IMG/VR virus record: IMGVR_UViG_3300037490_000020
Span: 1-28,803 of that record
Source: a virus
DNA length: 28,803 bases
Strand: one strand, 5' to 3'
The notes under the pieces were generated by a model, which was not told the DNA's origin, made no database searches, and worked only from the letters and a program-made list of their open reading frames with translations. Positions 14,548 to 18,997 of this stretch are shown here, one piece after another (within the stretch, counting starts at the first letter, position 1; each line of letters starts with the position of its first letter). The translations under genes and the position numbers were made by a program.

Positions 14548-14737
14548 GTTGAGCCTCGTCGTTGAGTTGAATTTCCTCGGCGATCGCTTTCAGGCGCCGG
14601 TTGATCGCGAACATGCGATGCGATAGCTGCCAGCGCTGCGGATCATCGAGCGCAAGCGTGTTAGCTCGGCCCGCGGTCTTGATCGCCTCATCGCCGAGCT
14701 CACAGGCCTCAAGGCACAGTTCGGCAGCGGTTCTCAT
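14525..14737 (-). CDS. Hypothetical helical early protein (70 aa)
   Basis: ATG overlaps the upstream stop (ATGA at 14734-14737). The product is a single helical domain (ELCLEACELGDEAIKTAGRA and RWQLSHRMFAINRRLKAIAE) without recognisable motifs. Codon pattern and coupling are as in the neighbouring genes. Confidence 0.65.
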   Translation of the reverse strand: MRTAAELCLEACELGDEAIKTAGRANTLALDDPQRWQLSHRMFAINRRLKAIAEEIQLNDEAQHESRSVS

Positions 14738-14961
14738 AACTCACCCTTGCGCTTGATACAGACCTGCTCGGCGTAGTCGTTGTCGTCCCAGTACCAGTAG
14801 TGGGTATCGTCCTCATCCCGTTTGTCGTCGTCGCACGCTTCATGGAAGCTCTCGGTGTCTGCGATGAATTCCGGCGTGTAGCAGACGGTGCAGCGCGAGT
14901 CGGCGTGACAGGGCGGGTCATGCTGCGCATCGCATTCCGGGAAGAGCTCGAGCGTCTTCAT
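14734..14961 (-). CDS. Acidic Cys-rich early protein (75 aa)
   Basis: ATG 14961 is preferred: GGAG lies about six bases upstream and the ATG overlaps the stop of the 37-residue gene before it. A start at 15021 in this frame would overlap that gene. The product has a Cys/His cluster (ECDAQHDPPCHADSRCTVC, about 9-27) and a very acidic end (DDDKRDEDDTHYWYWDDND). It may bind metal and perhaps mimic DNA charge; that is inference. Confidence 0.65.
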   Translation of the reverse strand: MKTLELFPECDAQHDPPCHADSRCTVCYTPEFIADTESFHEACDDDKRDEDDTHYWYWDDNDYAEQVCIKRKGEL

Positions 14962-15071
14962 CGCGGGCTCCGTAGCGCGTGACGCAGCGAGCGCCAGAAC
15001 CGCGGGCGCCCGTACATCCACGCCGTGACGGCGCGGTACTGGCGGAAGCGAAGGATGCGGGAGGAGATCAT
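14958..15071 (-). CDS. First gene of the leftward operon: Arg-rich microprotein (37 aa), probably leaderless
   Basis: From ATG 15071 the frame runs 37 codons and its TGA overlaps the ATG of the next gene (ATGA, 14958-14961). The product is rich in Arg, Trp and Tyr (ILRFRQYRAVTAWMYGRPRF, residues 6-25). No ribosome binding site precedes the ATG; instead the leftward promoter's predicted start point falls on or within two bases of it, implying a leaderless mRNA. The function is unknown; its position matches that of early regulators in lambdoid left operons. Confidence 0.55.
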   Translation of the reverse strand: MISSRILRFRQYRAVTAWMYGRPRFWRSLRHALRSPR

Positions 15072-15077
15072 GTGGGG

Positions 15078-15106
15078 AGGCTACACAAAGCGTGTGCCTC
15101 TGTCAA
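15078..15106 (-). promoter_or_regulatory. Leftward early promoter
   Basis: On the minus strand a perfect -35 TTGACA (15106-15101) and a 17-base spacer lead to TAGCCT (15083-15078), a weak -10. Transcription would begin at about 15073-15071, at the ATG of the first leftward gene. One operator-like site fills the spacer and another touches the -35 from upstream. Confidence 0.6.
15083..15095. promoter_or_regulatory. Operator-like site 1 (ACACAAAGCGTGT)
   Basis: It matches the 13-bp consensus ACACA-nnn-YGTGT and lies in the spacer of the leftward promoter, where bound repressor would block RNA polymerase. Confidence 0.65.
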
Positions 15107-15118
15107 CACATAACGTGT
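15106..15118. promoter_or_regulatory. Operator-like site 2 (ACACATAACGTGT)
   Basis: It is centred 23 bp from site 1, about two helical turns, and overlaps the edge of the leftward -35 hexamer; this suits cooperative binding. Confidence 0.65.
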
Positions 15119-15179
15119 TTCCAATAGTCGAGCGTCTGAGATCCAGAAGGATCAGGCGAAAGAAGGGCGGGTTTCTAAG

Positions 15180-15482
15180 CTAGGGCTGAAGCTGACGTAT
15201 AGCCGAGAGGAGGGCGGCCCGGGCTCCGTTAGGAGCCATTAAGAGGTCCCTGTCGGCCTCATCGACGAGACCCATGAGATAGGCCGCCGGGACGCCGGTC
15301 GCCTGCTGGGCGCGCACAGCGAGCCTTATAGGGAGTTTTCTGAGGCCCTGCTCGTAGTTTCCGAGCGTCGAGGGGAGGATCCCCAGGAGTTTGGCGAACT
15401 CTGACTGACTGCGGTCGCCTCGAGCTTCGCGCATGCGCTGGCCGCAAAGCACCGCCTCGGCCGTCTTTTTCCCCTTCCCCAT
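15180..15482 (-). CDS. XRE-family repressor, HTH only (100 aa)
   Basis: ATG 15482 is chosen; an upstream ATG at 15548 would start within operator site 4's neighbourhood and adds an unconserved-looking segment. Residues 25-47 (SQSEFAKLLGILPSTLGNYE) form a classic XRE/Cro-CI helix-turn-helix. The rest is short and helical, with no LexA/S24 peptidase domain, so inactivation would not be by RecA-stimulated self-cleavage. The gene lies between the two early promoters and reads leftward. It has an operator-like site directly at its start codon, consistent with autoregulation. Likely the lysogeny repressor or its functional equivalent. Confidence 0.8.
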   Translation of the reverse strand: MGKGKKTAEAVLCGQRMREARGDRSQSEFAKLLGILPSTLGNYEQGLRKLPIRLAVRAQQATGVPAAYLMGLVDEADRDLLMAPNGARAALLSAIRQLQP

Positions 15483-15495
15483 ACACAAATTGTGC
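15483..15495. promoter_or_regulatory. Operator-like site 3 (ACACAAATTGTGC)
   Basis: It abuts the repressor ATG and matches the 13-bp consensus except for the last base. It could mediate autoregulation. Confidence 0.55.
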
Positions 15496-15541
15496 TGGAA
15501 CGGTAGGCGACCCTGCCACGAACGAATCGTGTGCGGTTCTA

Positions 15542-15570
15542 TTGCCATCCTACACAGTATGTGTTAAAAC
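15542..15570 (+). promoter_or_regulatory. Rightward early promoter (cro-like gene)
   Basis: TTGCCA (15542-15547, five of six matches to the -35) and a 17-base spacer lead to TAAAAC (15565-15570). The predicted start is at about 15576-15579, on the ATG of the Cro-like gene. Operator-like site 4 occupies the spacer and touches the -10. Confidence 0.6.
15552..15564. promoter_or_regulatory. Operator-like site 4 (ACACAGTATGTGT)
   Basis: It lies in the spacer of the rightward promoter in the same place as site 1 in the leftward promoter. A degenerate fifth copy with a good right half is visible at 15520-15532. Confidence 0.65.
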
Positions 15571-15578
15571 CGGCCACA

Positions 15579-15791
15579 ATGGAACTGCCTGAGTACATCC
15601 GACTGCTCGGAGTTCGCGATTTCGCCCGGAAGTTCGGCGTCACAGAGCGATCGGCTCTCGCGTACCGGCAGCGCACTCGGCGCCCGCGTCCACCGGTGGC
15701 GCAGCGCATCGTGGACGACTCCCCGGTCACCTGGGAGGGCATCTACGCGCCGGAGTTTAAGCCTAAGAAGCGCAACGGCGCCCCGAAGTGA
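15579..15791 (+). CDS. Cro-like HTH protein (70 aa)
   Basis: ATG 15579 is chosen because the promoter start point coincides with it and the HTH begins soon after; a GTG at 15531 would lie upstream of the promoter. Residues 4-33 (PEYIRLLGVRDFARKFGVTE, then SALAYRQ) fit the Cro/YdaS-type helix-turn-helix. A basic Arg/Pro stretch follows, then D-D-S-P-V-T-W-E-G-I-Y, a tail I associate with phage Cro-like proteins. As first gene of the rightward operon and divergent from the repressor it probably acts as Cro. It lacks a ribosome binding site. Confidence 0.75.
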   Translation: MELPEYIRLLGVRDFARKFGVTERSALAYRQRTRRPRPPVAQRIVDDSPVTWEGIYAPEFKPKKRNGAPK

Positions 15792-15806
15792 TGGGGACGT
15801 CGGCGG

Positions 15807-16568
15807 GTGAGCAACCGTGAGCTGCCGATGATGCCGTGGTACCCGGACCAATTTCGATCGTCTACGGCGACCTTCTGCTGGCAGGAGAGGGCGCTTTACC
15901 GGTCGCTGTTAGACGCTCAATGGTCAGCAGGAACGCTTCCCAACAATGAAAAGTTGCTCGCACGTGCCGCTCGAATGGATGTGCGCATCTTCCGTAAATT
16001 TTGGCCGCTAGTCTCGACGAAATTCCCGGACATTGGCGATGGCAAGCTACAGAACTTTCGTCTTGAACAACATAGGCTTGCGGCTATAGCAAGAAGAGAT
16101 GCACTGAGTGAGGCAGGCCGTCGTGGTGTGCAAGCCAGGCTTGCTCCTGGCTCGAAGCCACCCTTAAGCCGAGTTAAAGCCAGGCTTAACACTCTATCTC
16201 TATCTCCATCTCTAGAAGAAGAAGAACACCCCCAACCCCCTCAAGGGGGCCGACTTGGCCTAACGGCCAATGGGGGGAGAAAACCGAGAGAGACTCGGAA
16301 CTCGAGCTTGGTGGCCTGGAGGGAAGCGCCACATCCCATAGATACCGTCGCAAAGACGGCCTCACTCCCCGCGGAGCAGCGGCTCACTTGGGCGTACGTG
16401 CGCGAACGCTTCAGCGCTGACCCCGCCACGATCCAAGCCATTACGGAGCTCGGCAACGGAGATTTCGATCACGGCTGCCGCCTGATCGCCGGGCGTGATC
16501 GCTTCACTACGGGCGATCTCGAAAGTCGCTTCCGCGAGGCTTACGAGTCCGCTTCGGGTGCAGCATGA
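15807..16568 (+). CDS. DUF1376 (YdaU-type) replication-region protein (253 aa)
   Basis: GTG 15807 is used; ATG 15828 and 15831 are alternatives. Residues 8-90 (MPWYPDQFRSST, ERALYRSLLDAQW, G-x-L-P-N) are a clear DUF1376 domain, a winged-helix-like module found in phage replication initiators and helicase-loading proteins. A low-complexity linker (LSLSPSLEEEEHPQPPQGG) separates a C-terminal domain of about 60 residues. The DNA encoding the region before the linker contains three iteron-like repeats and the linker DNA is a simple pyrimidine/purine tract, as in lambda O. The stop overlaps the next ATG. Confidence 0.8.
   Translation: MSNRELPMMPWYPDQFRSSTATFCWQERALYRSLLDAQWSAGTLPNNEKLLARAARMDVRIFRKFWPLVSTKFPDIGDGKLQNFRLEQHRLAAIARRDALSEAGRRGVQARLAPGSKPPLSRVKARLNTLSLSPSLEEEEHPQPPQGGRLGLTANGGRKPRETRNSSLVAWREAPHPIDTVAKTASLPAEQRLTWAYVRERFSADPATIQAITELGNGDFDHGCRLIAGRDRFTTGDLESRFREAYESASGAA
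16132..16230. other. Candidate replication origin: three iteron-like repeats plus pyrimidine/purine tract
   Basis: AAGCCAGGCTT (a perfect 11-bp palindrome with a central A) occurs at 16132-16142 and 16177-16187, and AAGCCACCCTT at 16155-16165. Starts are 23 and 22 bp apart, about two helical turns. A TCTATC-type pyrimidine tract and a GAA-repeat purine tract follow at about 16193-16228. The whole set lies inside the putative initiator gene, the arrangement of lambda ori in gene O. Confidence 0.5.
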
Positions 16569-16897
16569 ACACGCTGCGCGAACGTTGGACCGTCGCGGCG
16601 AACTTCCATCTGCTCGCGTATTTCCGAGCAAGAATCGCCCGGGATCCACGATGCTACGGCGTGCCAGCTTCCTACTTGGCGATGAAGAACACCACCCGCG
16701 AAGAATCCCCAAACGCCGATGCCTCGCCAGAGTGGATCGCCAACGTGTACCGCATCGTCGCCGCTAAAAACGCCTGGGTCGCCGAAATGCTCGATATCGC
16801 TGACAACAACCTCGGCGAAGTCCCTACCGAGATCCAGAAGCAAATCTGGGACGACCTGATCGGCAACGCTGACCCACAAGGCAGGGTGCCGTTTTGA
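16565..16897 (+). CDS. Hypothetical protein in the replication operon (110 aa)
   Basis: ATG overlaps the stop of the DUF1376 gene (ATGA at 16565-16568). The product is mainly helical (R-E-R-W-T-V-A-A-N-F-H-L-L, then I-A-N-V-Y-R-I-V-A-A-K-N-A-W-V-A-E-M-L) and ends R-V-P-F. I do not recognise a domain. The next gene starts in its stop codon at a TTG. Confidence 0.65.
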   Translation: MNTLRERWTVAANFHLLAYFRARIARDPRCYGVPASYLAMKNTTREESPNADASPEWIANVYRIVAAKNAWVAEMLDIADNNLGEVPTEIQKQIWDDLIGNADPQGRVPF

Positions 16898-17208
16898 AAC
16901 GCCCCACCACTCACCTGCGCCTCTTCCGCTCGCCGAACTGCGACCCGCAGCACCCGCGCTATACCGGCACACTCCTAGTCCCCGGCGTCCCACCCACCGC
17001 CTACAACGTCCAGGCGTGGATCGAAGAACAGGACGCCGGCGATGGCACCGGCACGCGTAAGTGCCTCTGCGGCTTCATCAGCGGAGGCCAGGAGGTGAAG
17101 AACGCCTCAAAGGCTGGGCAAAAAGCGGAAGTAGGGGGGTCACAGGATCTGCTCTCACCGCTCGAGAAACTCCCCTTCGATGACCCGCTGCCGGAGAAGC
17201 CGTTTTGA
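16894..17208 (+). CDS. Hypothetical protein (104 aa, TTG start)
   Basis: The start TTG at 16894 overlaps the upstream TGA (TTGA). The N-terminal part (LRLFRSPNCDPQHPRYTGTL) and K-C-L-C-G-F-I-S-G-G look globular with three cysteines; the C-terminus is polar with two P-F-like ends (L-P-F-D-D-P, E-K-P-F). No family recognised. Its own stop region repeats the same ten bases as the upstream junction and again couples to a TTG. Confidence 0.6.
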   Translation: MKRPTTHLRLFRSPNCDPQHPRYTGTLLVPGVPPTAYNVQAWIEEQDAGDGTGTRKCLCGFISGGQEVKNASKAGQKAEVGGSQDLLSPLEKLPFDDPLPEKPF

Positions 17209-17507
17209 GTCGGTTCAACCACCACCGCCGCGATGAATCCCACCGCGAAATCGTCACCGCACTCGAGGACCTCGGCTGCTCCGTACGCGACTTGAGCCAA
17301 GTCGGCGACAAGGGCGCAGACCTCGAAGTCGGCCTCCTCGGGCGTACCTACAGCGTCGAGTGCAAGACCGGCAAGGAAACCCTCTCGGCCGAACAGTGTG
17401 AGTACTACAGCGGCTGGCGCGGCGCCACAGTAGTCGTCCTCCACAACCGCGATGAAGCCTACGCCTGGGTCCAGTCCATTCGACTCGCGTACCTGGAGAG
17501 CGCATGA
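17205..17507 (+). CDS. VRR-NUC / Holliday-junction-resolvase-like nuclease (100 aa, TTG start)
   Basis: TTG 17205 overlaps the preceding TGA. The core GADLEVGLLGRTYSVECKTG places Asp39, Glu52 and Lys54 as the PD-(D/E)XK catalytic set, preceded by a helix with Glu15 and followed by A-E-Q-C-E-Y-Y-x-x-W-R-G, typical of small VRR-NUC phage nucleases. It likely resolves branched DNA or processes replication intermediates before packaging. The stop overlaps the next ATG. Confidence 0.75.
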   Translation: MSRFNHHRRDESHREIVTALEDLGCSVRDLSQVGDKGADLEVGLLGRTYSVECKTGKETLSAEQCEYYSGWRGATVVVLHNRDEAYAWVQSIRLAYLESA

Positions 17508-17656
17508 TGCACATCACCGAACAGAAAACCCCGCCCGATCCGCGCCAGTTGTGGGCACGACCCGCTGAACGGTGGTTGTGGCGCGAACGAATCAGAACCT
17601 ATCACCGCCAGAACATGAACATGCGCTATCACGTCATGTGGAGGGACCGACGATGA
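17504..17656 (+). CDS. Small basic protein (50 aa)
   Basis: ATG 17504 overlaps the nuclease stop (ATGA), a second ATG follows at 17507, and the TGA at 17654-17656 overlaps the next ATG at 17653. The product is rich in Arg, Trp, His and Met (W-L-W-R-E-R-I-R-T-Y-H-R-Q-N-M-N-M-R-Y-H). No domain recognised. Coupling at both ends is the evidence for translation. Confidence 0.55.
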   Translation: MMHITEQKTPPDPRQLWARPAERWLWRERIRTYHRQNMNMRYHVMWRDRR

Positions 17657-17877
17657 CACAGGACGAATGCCTGAACCTACAGAGCCACTTCACGCACCTC
17701 GGCGTCTGCTACCCGGGCTCGGTCGCATGGGTCCAAATCTCTAACCCCCAAGACCCGAAGCCCGCGACGTTCCACACCAACGCCTCGGTCCCCGAACCCA
17801 GTACCTTCGCGTTGTTCGCGCTTGCAATGCTCGTGGCGTGGGTGTTTCATGTACGTCCAAGGTGCCGCTACCGGTAA
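17653..17877 (+). CDS. Small protein with PEP-CTERM-like C-terminal sorting signal (74 aa)
   Basis: ATG 17653 overlaps the preceding TGA; the frame extends upstream to 17572 but that lies within the previous gene. Residues 46-74 read S-V-P-E-P-S, a 16-residue hydrophobic stretch (TFALFALAMLVAWVFH) and a basic end (VRPRCRYR). This is the tripartite PEP-CTERM signal that exosortase recognises on exported proteins of Gram-negative bacteria. Unusually no N-terminal signal peptide is visible; the first 45 residues are polar with two cysteines. It could instead be a simple tail-anchored membrane protein. The end overlaps the next gene. Confidence 0.6.
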   Translation: MTQDECLNLQSHFTHLGVCYPGSVAWVQISNPQDPKPATFHTNASVPEPSTFALFALAMLVAWVFHVRPRCRYR

Positions 17878-18074
17878 CACTCACGTGCGCGAAGTGCCAG
17901 CAAGAGGGACTGCACCACTGGCTCGGGGGACGGTGGCTCTCAGTGTGTTGCGAAAGTGAGTGGCAGGCAATGGACGCAGCGAAAAGGATGCTGTCATACG
18001 CCGACGCTAACGCCCACCGGAGAACTGGTGGGGGATATCACCCAAGCTCCAAGTACGCGAGGCTACGACGATGA
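17838..18074 (+). CDS. Small zinc-ribbon-like protein (78 aa)
   Basis: Two GTG starts are possible, 17838 and 17862; the latter reduces the overlap with the PEP-CTERM-like gene from 40 to 16 bases. The product has C-A-K-C (about 17-20) and a V-C-C at about 36-38 around a H-H-W-L-G-G-R-W-L turn, suggesting a small zinc-binding fold, then a basic tail. Function unknown. The stop overlaps the next ATG (ATGA at 18071-18074). Confidence 0.6.
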   Translation: MGVSCTSKVPLPVTLTCAKCQQEGLHHWLGGRWLSVCCESEWQAMDAAKRMLSYADANAHRRTGGGYHPSSKYARLRR

Positions 18075-18304
18075 GATACAGCACCATGAAAGCCCTCGGA
18101 GCTGATCACTGCCACCAGTGCGCACCACGTGCTTGGCGCGGACTCCCCAACCTCACCGGCGACTACGACCTCGATGCCACCATCGCTCACCGCAACAACA
18201 AGGATCTGCCGCACCGCCTCGGGCTCTACACCAAACGCAGCAGGGAGTCCTACGGCCCGAAAACGGCGTACGGCGGATACCACGGCTACAGCGGGGATGA
18301 CTGA
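18071..18304 (+). CDS. Hypothetical protein (77 aa)
   Basis: ATG overlaps the upstream TGA. A C-H-Q-C pair (about 14-17) and a Tyr/Gly-rich end (TAYGGYHGYSGDD) are the visible features. Two other frames across the same DNA are also open but lack coupled starts. Its last codons and the following ATG belong to a 20-bp sequence that recurs at the next junction. Confidence 0.55.
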   Translation: MRYSTMKALGADHCHQCAPRAWRGLPNLTGDYDLDATIAHRNNKDLPHRLGLYTKRSRESYGPKTAYGGYHGYSGDD

Positions 18305-18306
18305 TG
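18287..18306 (+). repeat. Gene-junction direct repeat, copy 1
   Basis: TACAGCGGGGATGACTGATG encodes the YSGDD end of one gene, its stop and the next ATG. It matches copy 2 at 18538-18557 in 19 of 20 bases and contains a GGGGA ribosome-binding-like core. Confidence 0.8.
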
Positions 18307-18555
18307 ATGACTGAGTTGGTACAGATCCGATTCGAGCGCTGGGCAGGACAGGCAGGTCTGGATCTCAAGCGACAGAACGGCGCGACGACCGGCGACTTAT
18401 ATCTGTCGCTTGAGACCAAATGGGCTTGGATCGGTTATCAAAGCGCGTTGCTTGATGAGGAAATGATGGGGGATAGTGTAAGCGCACACGGGGCGGTTAA
18501 CCCCGTAGAGCCGGGTAGCGTCGGATCACCCCAGCCATACAGCGGAGATGACTGA
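18304..18555 (+). CDS. Conserved-looking phage hypothetical protein (83 aa)
   Basis: ATG 18304 shares a base with the upstream stop (TGATG). The pattern R-F-E-R-W-A-x-x-A-G-L-D-L, then G-D-L-Y-L-S-x-x-T-x-x-A-W-I-G-Y-Q-S-A, occurs in small phage early proteins, function unknown. The end (PQPYSGDD) repeats the end of the previous gene although the rest of the two proteins differ. Confidence 0.7.
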   Translation: MMTELVQIRFERWAGQAGLDLKRQNGATTGDLYLSLETKWAWIGYQSALLDEEMMGDSVSAHGAVNPVEPGSVGSPQPYSGDD

Positions 18556-18557
18556 TG
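18538..18557 (+). repeat. Gene-junction direct repeat, copy 2
   Basis: TACAGCGGAGATGACTGATG repeats copy 1 with one change. Again it supplies the YSGDD end, the stop and the next ATG. Confidence 0.8.
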
Positions 18558-18647
18558 CCTGAGCGCCCCGGCAACGATCCCGAACCACTCGAGCCGGGTA
18601 ACGACCCGCCGCCAGTCGATGAACCCGAGGATGACGAGAAAGCGTAA
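18555..18647 (+). CDS. Acidic Pro-rich microprotein (30 aa)
   Basis: ATG 18555 overlaps the previous stop (TGATG) and lies in the repeated junction with GGAGA upstream. The 30 residues are mostly Pro, Asp, Glu and Asn with an internal duplication (PGNDPEPLEPGNDPPP). It may be disordered. It is the last gene before the terminase unit. Confidence 0.5.
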   Translation: MPERPGNDPEPLEPGNDPPPVDEPEDDEKA

Positions 18648-18676
18648 CTCGCTCAATTGTTTGACCCGTGAATCAA

Positions 18677-18997
18677 ATGGCTGACAGAGGCGCTCCTGAA
18701 GGAAATGACAACGCGAGAGAAGGCCGTCGCTGGCGGGAAGCTCTTAGGCGTGCCTTATCGAGAGCAGGGAACGATATCGATCGCGGACTTGATAGATGCG
18801 CAGATAAGCTCGTCGCTGCCGCTATGGAAGGAAAGCCGTGGGCTATTGAGCATCTCGCAGAGCGTTTCGATGGCAAAGCAGTCATGCATGTCGCGGGTAC
18901 CATCGAACACACGGTAACCACCGGTGATACAGCTACCCTCGCCGAACGTCTCGGACGCCATATTACAACAGCGACTCGCGAAGACACCGTTCAGTAA
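18677..18997 (+). CDS. Putative small terminase subunit (106 aa)
   Basis: ATG 18677 is preferred over GTG 18668 on codon grounds; neither has a strong ribosome binding site. The start (MADRGAPEGNDNAREGRRW) and R-A-L-S-R-A-x-x-D-I-D-R-G-L-D-R-C-A-D-K-L-V-A-A-A with G-K-P-W-A-I-x-x-L-A-E-R-F-D-G-K resemble small terminase-like proteins next to podophage TerL genes. It would recognise phage DNA for packaging. It overlaps TerL by 74 bases, and that position supports the call. Confidence 0.65.
   Translation: MADRGAPEGNDNAREGRRWREALRRALSRAGNDIDRGLDRCADKLVAAAMEGKPWAIEHLAERFDGKAVMHVAGTIEHTVTTGDTATLAERLGRHITTATREDTVQ

Noticed and set aside
15120-15179. A possible terminator between the repressor and the leftward promoter (GATCC-AGAA-GGATC on the plus strand)
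   Set aside because: The stem has only five pairs and no T-run follows on either strand.
18071-18419. Three other open frames over the small genes near 18.1-18.4 kb
   Set aside because: They lack coupled starts and have low-complexity, motif-free products; the chosen frames chain by ATGA/TGATG overlaps.
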